From Xylanibacter rarus (GTDB taxonomy: Bacteria; Bacteroidota; Bacteroidia; Bacteroidales; Bacteroidaceae): a stretch of DNA of 64,000 nt. The stretch is taken from contig NZ_LFQU01000017.1 of NCBI RefSeq assembly GCF_001275135.1, positions 23,380 to 87,379 of the forward strand, read 5' to 3'. A program made the translations under genes and the position numbers. Numbering within the stretch: position 1 is the stretch's first letter; each line of letters begins with the position of its first letter. Shown one piece after another: positions 9,586 through 17,792 of the stretch. The notes under the pieces are model-generated. The model had not been told where the DNA came from, did not search any database, and saw nothing but the letters and a program-made list of their open reading frames with translations.

Positions 9586-11385
9586 ATGAACATGAAGAAG
9601 AATGTTATTATTGCATGTACGGCCTTACTGCTTGCAGGCAGTGCGAAGGCACAGATTACTTATTTTAGCACAGGGTTTGATGAAGGCATACCGTCAGCTT
9701 TTACTTTGCATGATGTTGACGGACGTACACCGTCAACGGATATGCAAAATCTTGGATTTACTGTTGGAGTTCCATGGATTGCATACGAGGAGGGCAATGA
9801 TGGCAATATGGTAGCATGTAGCACGTCTTGGTATAAAAACGCAGGAAAATCGGACGATTGGATGGTGACAGGGGCCATAGCAATAGAATCTGAAAAGACA
9901 GTGCTTTCATGGCGCTCGAGGGCTAGTGACAAAGATTATCGTGACGGGTATAAAATATACATATCAGAAAAAGGTACTGCAGTTGAAGACTTTGACAAGT
10001 CAGCGCCTTTGTTTGAAGTTTCAAAAGAAAGCTACAGCTGGACTGAACATGTTGTAGATCTCTCGGCATATGCAGGAAAAACTGTATATATAGCTTTTGT
10101 TAACGACAGTCAGGATAAAAATTGTCTTTATGTCGATGATATCTTTGTTGGTGTGGAGTCTAATGTCGGATTGACGACAAATCTTGGACGTGTGATACAG
10201 CAATATGGTGATGTGGCTGTATCAGGACAAGTTTTTGCCACAGGGGAAAAAAGCATAACGTCCTATAAAGTAGGATATAGAATTAACGGTGAAACTTATG
10301 AACAGGAGTTTGACGGAACACTGGAGCCCGGCAAAAAGACAGATTTCGTCCTAGACAAGAAATTTAATATCTCGCGTAATCAGACTTCTGAATATGAAGT
10401 ATGGATAAAGAGCGGCACAGACAGCACTGGCGTAAAAGGGCGTGTGTCTGCATATCCCAGAAAACTTGTGTCAGAAGAGGTTACCGGAACATGGTGTGGT
10501 TATTGTGTAAGAGGTATTGTGGCAATGAAAGAGATGAACGAAAAATATCCGGACTCATTCATCGGCATCGCTATTCACTGCAGTAGTGCAGCATGGACAG
10601 ATGCGATGTCATTTGGTGTTGAAGACTATCATGACTTGCTTTTCTCAAGATGTAATCTTTCTGGGTATCCTCGTTGTGTGTATAACCGAAATACAATGTA
10701 TTCGATTGATCCGGGAGATATGGAAACATATTATAAGCAGATTATGGATAATTCGACAAATAATTGCGGTATACAGCTTAATGCTTCGTATGATGAGGCT
10801 ACAAATGGGATTACTGCAAATACGGACATTTATTTTGCAGCAGATATAGATAAAGCTGATTATCGTCTGGCATACGTTCTCGTTGAAAACAACGTACACC
10901 GTACCAATGAAGACATTGGTGTTCCGGAAGGAAAACCGACAGGATATGAGCAGAATAATTATTATGCAGATAACGCAATGGGAGAGATGGGCGGATTTGA
11001 AAACCTTCCGTCAACGATTCCTGCAGATCAGATGTGGTATAATGATGTGGCAAGAACAATATATCCTGATTATAATGGTGTATCTGGAGTTATACCGGAA
11101 ACAATAAAAGAAGGAGACCATTTTTCATATTCATGCTCTTTTGAGATACCAAAGAATGTGCTTGAAAAGAAAAACACAGAGCTTATAGTGTTGTTGATAA
11201 ATAAGAATGGAATAATTGATAACGCCGATAAGGTAGCCATTGATGGACTTACAACCGGTATTTATACAGTAAGGGATGATAACGTCGCAAATGAAGATGA
11301 TGCGTATTATAATGTTAATGGCATGCGTGTGAATTATCCAGGTAAAGGTATATATATTCACAAGGGTAAGAAAATCTTAAAATAA
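9586..11385 (+). CDS. Secreted Omp28-like protein with adhesin-type domain and CxxC thioredoxin-like motif
   Basis: This 599-residue protein has a signal peptide (MNMKKN..., cleaved after AKAQ near 22). Residues about 25-195 form a choice-of-anchor-J/cleaved-adhesin domain (DDWMVTG, LYVDDIFVG). Residues about 200-285 are an Ig-like spacer. A thioredoxin-like segment then begins with EEVTGTWCGYC, placing Cys304 and Cys307 in a WCxxC motif, as in Omp28-type outer membrane proteins of Porphyromonas and Prevotella. The end, GKGIYIHKGKKILK, resembles a type IX sorting tail. Redox or disulfide activity is plausible but unproven. Its position 11 bp behind the M6 protease gene suggests a joint role, for example protease maturation or joint peptide capture; that is inference. 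Confidence 0.7.
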   Translation: MNMKKNVIIACTALLLAGSAKAQITYFSTGFDEGIPSAFTLHDVDGRTPSTDMQNLGFTVGVPWIAYEEGNDGNMVACSTSWYKNAGKSDDWMVTGAIAIESEKTVLSWRSRASDKDYRDGYKIYISEKGTAVEDFDKSAPLFEVSKESYSWTEHVVDLSAYAGKTVYIAFVNDSQDKNCLYVDDIFVGVESNVGLTTNLGRVIQQYGDVAVSGQVFATGEKSITSYKVGYRINGETYEQEFDGTLEPGKKTDFVLDKKFNISRNQTSEYEVWIKSGTDSTGVKGRVSAYPRKLVSEEVTGTWCGYCVRGIVAMKEMNEKYPDSFIGIAIHCSSAAWTDAMSFGVEDYHDLLFSRCNLSGYPRCVYNRNTMYSIDPGDMETYYKQIMDNSTNNCGIQLNASYDEATNGITANTDIYFAADIDKADYRLAYVLVENNVHRTNEDIGVPEGKPTGYEQNNYYADNAMGEMGGFENLPSTIPADQMWYNDVARTIYPDYNGVSGVIPETIKEGDHFSYSCSFEIPKNVLEKKNTELIVLLINKNGIIDNADKVAIDGLTTGIYTVRDDNVANEDDAYYNVNGMRVNYPGKGIYIHKGKKILK

Positions 11386-11428
11386 TAATGCCATTGTTAT
11401 ATTTGAATAACTGAGACGTATTTGTTGT

Positions 11429-11485
11429 AAGGCACTATAGAATATTTGTCCATTTATGCAAAATATTTTATAGTGCCTTTTTTAT
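11429..11485. terminator. Bidirectional terminator between convergent genes
   Basis: AAGGCACTATA and TATAGTGCCTT form a strong stem with an additional inner AATATTT / AAATATT pairing. It is followed by TTTTTT on the plus strand and lies between the convergent Omp28-like and regulator genes. Confidence 0.8.
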
Positions 11486-11511
11486 TATAGTGCCGGATTG
11501 TAAATCAGATG

Positions 11512-13251
11512 TTATATCTTGCGTATGAAATCATCAAGACTTTCTCCGTGCTGTAAGCCGAGTTTTTTTCTTAATCTGTAGCGATTGCTGTTAACACTGT
11601 CTGGACTTACAGACAACATACCGGCTATCTGTTTTGCTCTTATGCCAATTCTGACATACGCACATAATCTTAAATCGTTTTCTGTAAGTTCTGCACTTAT
11701 CTCTTTCAACTTTACAAAGAATCCAGGATGAACAGAGTCAAAATGAAGCTTAAAACGAGACCATTCGTCATCATTTTTAAGACTGTCGCCAATGACACTA
11801 TTAATTTGCTTGACATACTCCGTTGGTATCAGGTTTTGCTCTGAATATCGTTTTGTTATGTCACTTATCTGTTGTAACACTTCGTTCTTGTTTGCTAAAA
11901 GTAATGTTGATGAACTTATTTCGCAGTCTTTTTGTTTTATGTCTCTTTCAAAATTTTGTCGGTTTATACTGTAAATAAGTGATTCTTGCTGTAAGCTGTT
12001 TCGTAATTCTCGGTTTTCTATCTTCCTTATTTTATAGCGTTGGTATAAATATACAAATACAGATACGGCGACAAGTATTAAAATAATTATAGATAGAATC
12101 ATAACGTACATTAATGTACGGTTTAGCTCGGCATCTTTTTCTAGTAGGTTTATTCTGTCGTTGCTTCGCGCGATTGCCTCTCTTGCCTTAGCCTTGGGCA
12201 GGTCCTGATTTCGTATCTCTGTTTCTCTTGCTTTATATTCGTTCATGTATTTCTCAAGGTACTTGTATGCTTCATCTTTTTTACCAAGTTTGTCTGATAC
12301 CTTCCATAGCATTTCATATATTTCGGTTAGAAACTGTTCTCCCTTTAACATTTCTGTAATTTTTTCTTGCTCATGAAGCAATGTCAAGGCCTCAGAGTAT
12401 TTCTTTTGCGCATATAGAACCTTTATGTGGTTAATATTATATAGCGTGGTAAAAATAAGATTTCCGTAAGCATTCTTTTCCAAAATGCTTAATGCATGGT
12501 TATCATATATAGCTGCGCTGTCAATTTGGTTCTTTTCGAGGAAAAGCATGCTTATATTCGTTAATGCTTGAAATGTCATACCCCAGTCTTTTTTGCCACT
12601 TTCAACAGATTTTTTATATAGTTGTAACTTTTTTTCTCCTTCAGCAAAGTAAGCTTGAAAAAAATATATTCTGTTAAGAGGAAATTTTACTTTTTCATAT
12701 TCTTTGCCTGCAAGCATAAGTGGGCTTTTGGCGTTTTCAGGATCGTTAATATCTAAATATAATTGTACAAAAAGTAAATATACATTACCGAGAAAGTAAT
12801 GATCTTCGTATTTTTGAAAAACAGGTATGGTTGATTTTAGCAGGTTATATGCTTCTAGATATCTTCCGTAGCGTTCATAGTTTCCTGCCAATTGGTAATT
12901 AATGCATGCCATGTCGTAGTCATAGTTGATTGAACAAAGCTTTTTTGCTTGCTCTAATAAAGGTATGCATTGTTGGGCCGATGCATTCATCTGTATAGTC
13001 CTGGCTTTCCAAAATAAAGCTCGGGCTTTTAATTGTTTGTTCCCTTTTTCCTCTGCAATTTTATATAGTTTGTCAAGGTCTTTTATTTCTATTTTAACAC
13101 GATTGTTTTCAAAATCCATGCGACATAATTTACTTGCAATGGAGTCAAATTCTTTATCAATAGGCATAAAATTATACTTTTGTCCTTTAGCATAAAGAGG
13201 TAATATAAGTAATACAATCAGAAAAATATATTTAACGTAAAATCTTTTCAT
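11512..13251 (-). CDS. TPR membrane regulator with C-terminal LuxR-type HTH
   Basis: This 579-residue protein has an N-terminal signal segment (MKRFYVKYIFLIVLLILPLYA). TPR-like helical pairs cover residues about 30-340, and a coiled coil precedes a single membrane helix near 377-400. A second coiled-coil region follows, and the last 60 residues form a GerE/LuxR-type helix-turn-helix (ENDLRLCAYVRIG, AKQIAGMLSVSPDSVNSNRYRLRKKLGL). This layout is a known Bacteroidota one-component regulator: TPR sensor outside the inner membrane, DNA binding inside. No kinase or receiver domain is present. Its place beside the secreted protease and adhesin genes makes them candidate targets, but no operator could be identified. 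Confidence 0.8.
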   Translation of the reverse strand: MKRFYVKYIFLIVLLILPLYAKGQKYNFMPIDKEFDSIASKLCRMDFENNRVKIEIKDLDKLYKIAEEKGNKQLKARALFWKARTIQMNASAQQCIPLLEQAKKLCSINYDYDMACINYQLAGNYERYGRYLEAYNLLKSTIPVFQKYEDHYFLGNVYLLFVQLYLDINDPENAKSPLMLAGKEYEKVKFPLNRIYFFQAYFAEGEKKLQLYKKSVESGKKDWGMTFQALTNISMLFLEKNQIDSAAIYDNHALSILEKNAYGNLIFTTLYNINHIKVLYAQKKYSEALTLLHEQEKITEMLKGEQFLTEIYEMLWKVSDKLGKKDEAYKYLEKYMNEYKARETEIRNQDLPKAKAREAIARSNDRINLLEKDAELNRTLMYVMILSIIILILVAVSVFVYLYQRYKIRKIENRELRNSLQQESLIYSINRQNFERDIKQKDCEISSSTLLLANKNEVLQQISDITKRYSEQNLIPTEYVKQINSVIGDSLKNDDEWSRFKLHFDSVHPGFFVKLKEISAELTENDLRLCAYVRIGIRAKQIAGMLSVSPDSVNSNRYRLRKKLGLQHGESLDDFIRKI

Positions 13252-13317
13252 GTTATTTTAATTTATTTGTCTGAGACGTATAAGATTCATATAAAAATAT
13301 GTTTTTTATGATGACTG

Positions 13318-13325
13318 CAAATGTA
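13318..13325 (-). promoter_or_regulatory. -7 element for the TPR/LuxR regulator
   Basis: TACATTTG on the minus strand, about 67 bp upstream of the start codon. Confidence 0.45.
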
Positions 13326-13773
13326 CATAAAATATATGATTTTGTAGCCAAATTAGAAATTAAATAAGATCGTATTAAAAAATGATGCATTATGAATTGT
13401 AAGACAAAATGAAAGTATTTAATCATGATTCTAGTTCTTGTGTTAAATACTATGATTTGTTTCTGAAAAAATGAATAACTTTAGTTCACATAAGGTATAG
13501 TTTTTATGTTTGATTTTATTTTTTATCACCTTGTTAAAGTTGGCATGCTTCTTAATTCGTTCTTTATTTCCGGTATCTTTTAAGTGTGAATACTTTATCT
13601 GTAGTTACAGAGAATGTTATTGACAAAATAATAAATTAATTACAATAAAAGTCTATTTTCTTGCCGTTATGGTTATATTAAATTATTTTTGCCTGTAAAT
13701 ACAAATAACTGTACGTGGAAATGTCATCTGGAGCTGTTCAAAAAATGGCTTGAAAAATTTATTGAAAACACCT
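13326..13773. other. AT-rich intergenic stretch, no gene seen
   Basis: About 450 bp of AT-rich DNA between divergent genes, with no convincing ORF, RNA fold or repeat from the families seen elsewhere. It presumably holds the upstream regulatory DNA of the flanking genes. Confidence 0.4.
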
Positions 13774-13834
13774 GAAAGGGGGTATGTATGATGAATGGTA
13801 CGGTAACGGCATAAATAATTATCTAAAATTATGA
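13774..13834 (+). promoter_or_regulatory. Leader with Shine-Dalgarno-like GAAAGGGGG and possible short upstream ORF
   Basis: GAAAGGGGG (13774-13782) is one of very few strong ribosome-binding-like sites in the window. Three closely spaced ATGs follow. One ORF (ATG 13784) encodes 16 residues, MYDEWYGNGINNYLKL, and its TGA overlaps the ATG of the DUF4932 gene (ATGA). A second option (ATG 13788 or 13791) encodes MMNGTVTA and has better spacing to the GGGGG. Either could couple translation to the downstream gene. Confidence 0.35.
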
Positions 13835-14931
13835 GAACAACAATATTATGTATTTTGCTTTTCTGTGTTTACGCGCTGGACACGAAGGCTCAGACAATAG
13901 AACCAGAGGTGAATGAGAATGTTGAACTGATGAGCATATTGGCGCGCATGGCCGTATACCCTGAATATAAGATGGATATGGCAGGGCAATATATAAAAGA
14001 CATGGATGAATATTTTAAGAGTCAAACGAAGCATCCGGCTGTGCAGTATATGAAAGAACTCAGAAACAAGTACGGCATATCTTTTGATGCCGTGATGTCG
14101 ATGGCGATACATCTTAATAATCAGAACGGCACGTTCTCGCTGATAGACGAAGAAGTGCCGACGCTTGAAAAGAGATGGGGCAAGGTGGACAAGACGGAGT
14201 TTTTGACACAGCTCGGCAACTTTTATAAAGATTCAAGGTTCAACGACTTTTTCAATGCACATAAAGCCCTGTATGAAAAAGGACTTGAGGCTTATCGTGA
14301 GAATGTGATAAAGTATCTTGATACAAGTTGGTATTCTGCCTTTTATGGTAAAGAGCCGCAGGAAATATTTTCTGTGATTATTGGCTTTTGTAACGGCGGT
14401 GGAAACTATGGAGTTAACAGACACGTAAGAGGCAACAAGAAAGAAGTGTTTGCCGTTGTGGGCTATTATGTTGACAAGGACGACAGGCCTATGTACAGCA
14501 AGGACTATCTGCCTACGCTTGTGCATGAGTTTAATCACTCCTTTGTAAATTATCTGCTTGACGAGAAACGATATCCCGGTCATGTGAAAGATATGGAACA
14601 GGCGGCAACAGGCATATTTGAGCTGTCTAAATGGGCAATGGCGAAGCAGGCATACGGCAACTGGAAGACAATGATAAACGAATCGCTGGTGCGCGCAGCC
14701 GTAATCTGTTATATGTTGGACAATGATTATAAACCGGAAGAAGTGAAACAGGAGTTGTCGGAGCAGATTCAGCGCAACTTCAGATGGATGCCTGAACTGG
14801 TGAGTCTGCTGAGAAAATATGAGAAGAAACAGCATAAATATGGCAACTTCGAGAACTTCTATCCGCATGTCATAACCTTCTTCTCGGATGTGGCGAAAAA
14901 GGAGAATGAGCAATTCAAGGTGTTAAACTGA
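13831..14931 (+). CDS. DUF4932 putative secreted metallopeptidase
   Basis: This 366-residue protein has a signal peptide (MRTTILCILLFCVYALDTKAQ, cleaved near 20). The central region has GGGNYGVNR followed by a VHEFNHSFVN motif at about 231-240. It gives a zincin-like HExxH site, H232-E233 and H236. A later conserved stretch MINESLVRAA (about 288) could supply a third ligand glutamate, as in gluzincins. The order of elements matches DUF4932 proteins of Bacteroidota. Peptidase activity is inferred from the motif only, and the substrate is unknown. The gene is monocistronic and is preceded by an unusual SD-bearing leader. Confidence 0.7.
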   Translation: MRTTILCILLFCVYALDTKAQTIEPEVNENVELMSILARMAVYPEYKMDMAGQYIKDMDEYFKSQTKHPAVQYMKELRNKYGISFDAVMSMAIHLNNQNGTFSLIDEEVPTLEKRWGKVDKTEFLTQLGNFYKDSRFNDFFNAHKALYEKGLEAYRENVIKYLDTSWYSAFYGKEPQEIFSVIIGFCNGGGNYGVNRHVRGNKKEVFAVVGYYVDKDDRPMYSKDYLPTLVHEFNHSFVNYLLDEKRYPGHVKDMEQAATGIFELSKWAMAKQAYGNWKTMINESLVRAAVICYMLDNDYKPEEVKQELSEQIQRNFRWMPELVSLLRKYEKKQHKYGNFENFYPHVITFFSDVAKKENEQFKVLN

Positions 14932-14960
14932 AATCGGTAATTATGCCGTACATAGTTTTA

Positions 14961-15050
14961 TCAATTTTGTGCATTAATGTTTTCAGCCCGTTATGTTGTT
15001 TCTATTGGCGCAAGGCGCTAAGGGCAAACGAAGTTCAGCGCTAGCTAATT
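14961..15050. repeat. Dispersed intergenic repeat (family E)
   Basis: The block from ATCAATTTTGTGCATTAATG through GGCGCAAGGCGCTAAGGGC to GTTCAGCG is found inverted at 59629-59700 and in part at 1865-1896. It is non-coding. Confidence 0.65.
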
Positions 15051-15115
15051 AAAAATTAAAAGTGAAAAACAAGTGCATGTGGTTTCCATTCGCAAGCACT
15101 ACGTTTGGTATTGTG

Positions 15116-15232
15116 CCGGCTGATTTGCAATCTGCCGGAATTGAGTATCAGAACCGAAGGTCAGCGCAGCTAATTTTTTAATCCGATTACTTCCTATTTC
15201 TTGTAGTAAAACATTGACTAGACTAACGTCGA
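15116..15232 (-). repeat. Truncated modular repeat cassette (hairpin family A)
   Basis: A 23-nt hairpin (CCGGC stem, GATT/AATC inner stem; 15116-15138) is followed by the reverse complement of the cassette arm seen at 60220-60300 and 60420-60470 (AGAACCGAAGGTCAGC, AATCCGATTACTTCCTA). The flank TTGTAGTAAAACATTGACTA (15201 onward) recurs inverted at about 63930-63965. It is a half copy of the elements near 60 kb. Confidence 0.75.
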
Positions 15233-15324
15233 ACTTCGTTTTCAGCGCAGCTAATTATGAAACGCTGTTCGGCGTTAGCAAATTATAAAAGTGTCTGCAA
15301 AAAAATGACGAAGAACGATATAAA

Positions 15325-15372
15325 ACAAAAATACAGACCGGATTCTTATAACGATTTGGCTTTAATGTAAAC
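15325..15372. repeat. Intergenic repeat piece (ACAGACCGGATT block)
   Basis: ACAGACCGGATTCTTATAAC and the following GATTTGGCTTTAATGT are close to the blocks at 1976-2005 and 48700-48730. Confidence 0.5.
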
Positions 15373-15480
15373 CTAAACTCGGCATAAGAAAAACGTATCA
15401 GCGGCATAAATGTACAGGCTGGAATGTTGACTGTAGTTGACAGCCATAAATACCGGCCTGTTTGCCGGTAAAAACTGTGT

Positions 15481-15540
15481 CGTTTCTGCATCAAAATTGG
15501 CCTGTTTTTAGACCGTAAACGATAGGTTAATGATTTGAAA
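15481..15540 (+). repeat. Decayed copy of the GGCCAC hairpin repeat (family D)
   Basis: TTTCTGCATCAAAATTGGCC and the tail GATAGGTTAATGATTTGAAA match the elements at 25650-25717 and 33422-33486, but the left stem has decayed, so no perfect hairpin remains. Confidence 0.55.
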
Positions 15541-15732
15541 CATATACTCGTTGTTTTGCTTACAGTTTTCTTTATGGAGATTCTTTCTCTGATTGTTTCT
15601 TAATGAAGAAAGTGCGTTTTCCTTTCAGTTTTTTGCCGTTAATTTCTATGAGGCTTTTTATGCAGGCTTATATGGATGAGAACATTTGTGGCAGTTTTGT
15701 TTTATTGCCGTCAGAAAATAAGTACGGATGTT

Positions 15733-15763
15733 TTTGATGAAGAATAAAAAAATATTATCTTTG
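15733..15763 (+). promoter_or_regulatory. Promoter of the vsr-like gene
   Basis: TTTG at 15733-15736 and TATCTTTG at 15756-15763 are separated by 19 bp, a textbook Bacteroidota -33/-7 promoter. Confidence 0.65.
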
Positions 15764-15877
15764 CAGTTAGACAAGTAAGGGCAGAAAACCCGTACATGTC
15801 ATAACGGCGTGCTGAAAGGCTTACGGCATTATGCCGGACAAAAACGGCAGCATGCAGTTGACGAAAAGGGGCGGGGG

Positions 15878-16408
15878 ATGGACAGATGTACTAAGGAGCA
15901 GCGGCACAAAAACATGGCCGCCATACATTCGGCAAACACAAAGCCGGAGATGATAGTCAGGAAGTATCTGTTTTCACGCGGATTCAGATACAGGCTGAAT
16001 CATCCACGCCTGCCGGGACATCCCGACATAGTGCTGCGCAAGTATCGCACGTGCATCTTTGTGAACGGCTGCTTCTGGCATGGACATGAAGGGTGCAAGT
16101 ATTTCAAGATGCCAAAGAGCAACGTTGACTTCTGGGCAGCCAAGATAAACCGCAACAGGCAGCGCGACAAAAGGGTGCAGCAGGAGCTGGCCGCCATGGG
16201 ATGGCACTGCATGACGGTGTGGGAGTGTGAGCTGAAGACAGACAGGCGTGAACAGACGCTGACGTCGCTCGAATACACCTTGAACCATATATATCTTGGC
16301 GACCGCACCGTGAGATACTCTCTGCCGGAAGACGACTGCGGCATGATGGCTGCAGAGGCCGAGCCTGAATATGGGGCGGCGGATGATGACGACGGGGCGA
16401 TGATATAA
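15878..16408 (+). CDS. vsr: Very short patch repair-type DNA mismatch endonuclease
   Basis: The protein is 176 residues from the chosen start, MDRCTKEQRHKNM, which matches the usual Vsr N-terminus (MDxxTxEQRxxNM). It follows an AAAAGGGG site by six bases. An upstream in-frame ATG at 15809 would add 23 unrelated residues. Core motifs are present: LPGHPDIV with the catalytic aspartate, FVNGCFWHGHEGC with the histidines and zinc-binding residues, and NRNRQRD. The known family nicks beside T:G mismatches that arise by deamination of 5-methylcytosine. The C-terminal 35 residues are an acidic tail (DDDDGAMI at the end) that I do not recognise. No cytosine methyltransferase or restriction enzyme is in the window, so this is an orphan here. 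Confidence 0.88.
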   Translation: MDRCTKEQRHKNMAAIHSANTKPEMIVRKYLFSRGFRYRLNHPRLPGHPDIVLRKYRTCIFVNGCFWHGHEGCKYFKMPKSNVDFWAAKINRNRQRDKRVQQELAAMGWHCMTVWECELKTDRREQTLTSLEYTLNHIYLGDRTVRYSLPEDDCGMMAAEAEPEYGAADDDDGAMI

Positions 16409-16507
16409 CGCATAGAATTAACAGCTAAACCGGAAGCAAGAAAATAAATCTTTACAACTGTATGAGTTAAAAAACTAAATAGCTTACGTTTTAAGTGTAG
16501 AATTTGC

Positions 16508-16515
16508 TAAATTTG
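16508..16515 (+). promoter_or_regulatory. -7 element for the DnaQ-like exonuclease
   Basis: TAAATTTG, 24 bp upstream of the start codon at 16539. Confidence 0.5.
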
Positions 16516-16538
16516 CGGCAGAAACAAGTATTGTGTAG

Positions 16539-17030
16539 ATGAAAGATTTTGCGGCTATAGATTTTGAGACGGCCAACGGCGAGCGCAGTTCGGTGTGCAG
16601 CGTGGGCGTGGTGGTTGTGCGTGACGGTGAGATTGCCGACACGTTCTATTCGCTTATACAGCCCGAGCCAAACTATTACACCTATTGGTGCAGCAGAGTG
16701 CATGGCCTGACGCGCGAAGATACCGAGGAGGCACCGGTGTTCAGCGAGGTGTGGAAGCAGGTGGAGCCGCTCATTGAGGGGCTGCCGCTGGTGGCTCATA
16801 ACAAAGGCTTTGACGAGGGCTGCCTTAAAGCCGCGTTCAAGGTTTATCAGATGGATTATCCCGACTACTGCTTTTACGATACCCTTGCCGCTGCCCGCAG
16901 GGCTTTTCCCTGTGCAGAGAATCATCAGCTGCATACTGTTGCTGCCCTTTGCGGCTACGACCTAACGATGCACCACAATGCCCTTGCTGATGCCGAGGCC
17001 TGTGCATGTATTGCAAGAGAGATATTGTGA
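16539..17030 (+). CDS. DnaQ-like 3'-5' exonuclease
   Basis: This 163-residue single-domain DEDDh exonuclease has Exo I at DFETAN (D8, E10). Exo II lies in the LVAHNKGFD stretch near residue 88 (D94), and Exo III is HHNALADAEA near 147 (H148, D153). The length and the absence of other domains match free-standing DNA polymerase III epsilon-like exonucleases rather than the dedicated replicative subunit. It would degrade DNA or RNA from the 3' end, perhaps in repair. The following phosphoesterase gene starts within about 90 bp in the same direction, so the two may form a transcript. Confidence 0.85.
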   Translation: MKDFAAIDFETANGERSSVCSVGVVVVRDGEIADTFYSLIQPEPNYYTYWCSRVHGLTREDTEEAPVFSEVWKQVEPLIEGLPLVAHNKGFDEGCLKAAFKVYQMDYPDYCFYDTLAAARRAFPCAENHQLHTVAALCGYDLTMHHNALADAEACACIAREIL

Positions 17031-17120
17031 TGCTGCAATGTTGTGGCACATATACTGAGAATGAATAAAAGACGGAGTAAGAAACAAGTCGAGTGTGTAA
17101 TTGCTAAACAAAGAAGAAAA

Positions 17121-17792
17121 ATGAAACCTATTGTAGCCATAGGAGATGTTCACGGTCTTGAAAAATGGAGAAGCATAGTTGATGAGCACGAAGACTGCAC
17201 AATCGTGTTTCTGGGTGACTATCTTGATCCGTATGAATACATTACGCGCAGGCAACAGCTGGATAACCTGCGTGACATCATAGAACTTAAGAAGCGGCGC
17301 ATGGACGACGTGGTGCTGCTTCTTGGCAACCATGACCTGCATTATTTCTGCGACAGGGCCCTGCCCGGCTCGCGCTACGACTTTCAGATAGAGAGGTTTG
17401 CCGAGGCTATGTTCAACGCCAACATAGAGCTGTTTCAGTATGCCTATCAGCAGGGCAACCGGATATTTACGCATGCCGGCATACAGCACAGCTGGTTTGT
17501 AGACGACTTTAAGGGCGACCTTACTCAGCCTATAGCGCATCAGCTAAATAATCCCGAGTCAATCCAGTTTAACGCCATGTTGCGCCTTGGGCATGCCAGG
17601 GGAGGACGCATAGGCAAAATCGGAGGAATATTCTGGGCAGACATAAGCGAACTGACCGATCCGCTGCATGGATATACGCAGATCGTTGGCCACAACCGCG
17701 TTGACGACATTACGGAGCGCTGCGGATATAATGACAACAAGATAATCTTCTGCGACTGTCTGCGCAACGGCAAATATTATTATGAGGAATGA
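17121..17792 (+). CDS. Calcineurin-like serine/threonine phosphatase-type phosphoesterase
   Basis: The start at 17121 (MKPIVAIGDVHG) gives 223 residues and places the metal motif at the very N-terminus, as usual. It follows an A/G-rich AAGAAGAAAA stretch. The upstream in-frame ATG at 17043 would add a 26-residue basic leader that looks like untranslated DNA. The motifs GDVHG, GDYLDP and LLGNHDLHYF, a HAG motif (FTHAGIQHSW) and a late GHNR (QIVGHNRVDD) match the PPP-like metallophosphatase fold with a dinuclear metal site. It is similar in type to bacterial PrpA/ApaH-like enzymes. The substrate could be a phosphoprotein or a dinucleotide. Confidence 0.8.
   Translation: MKPIVAIGDVHGLEKWRSIVDEHEDCTIVFLGDYLDPYEYITRRQQLDNLRDIIELKKRRMDDVVLLLGNHDLHYFCDRALPGSRYDFQIERFAEAMFNANIELFQYAYQQGNRIFTHAGIQHSWFVDDFKGDLTQPIAHQLNNPESIQFNAMLRLGHARGGRIGKIGGIFWADISELTDPLHGYTQIVGHNRVDDITERCGYNDNKIIFCDCLRNGKYYYEE

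Noticed and set aside
14233-14913. 226-codon minus-strand frame opposite the DUF4932 gene
   Set aside because: The plus-strand gene has a signal peptide and HExxH motif; the antisense frame shows only low-complexity aromatic content.
15255-15494. 79-codon minus-strand ORF in the 15-kb gap
   Set aside because: It lies across dispersed repeat pieces and has no coding features.
15809-15877. Upstream ATG extension of the vsr-like gene
   Set aside because: The 23 extra residues do not match the family, while the ATG at 15878 has a spaced SD-like site and the expected MDRxTxEQR start.
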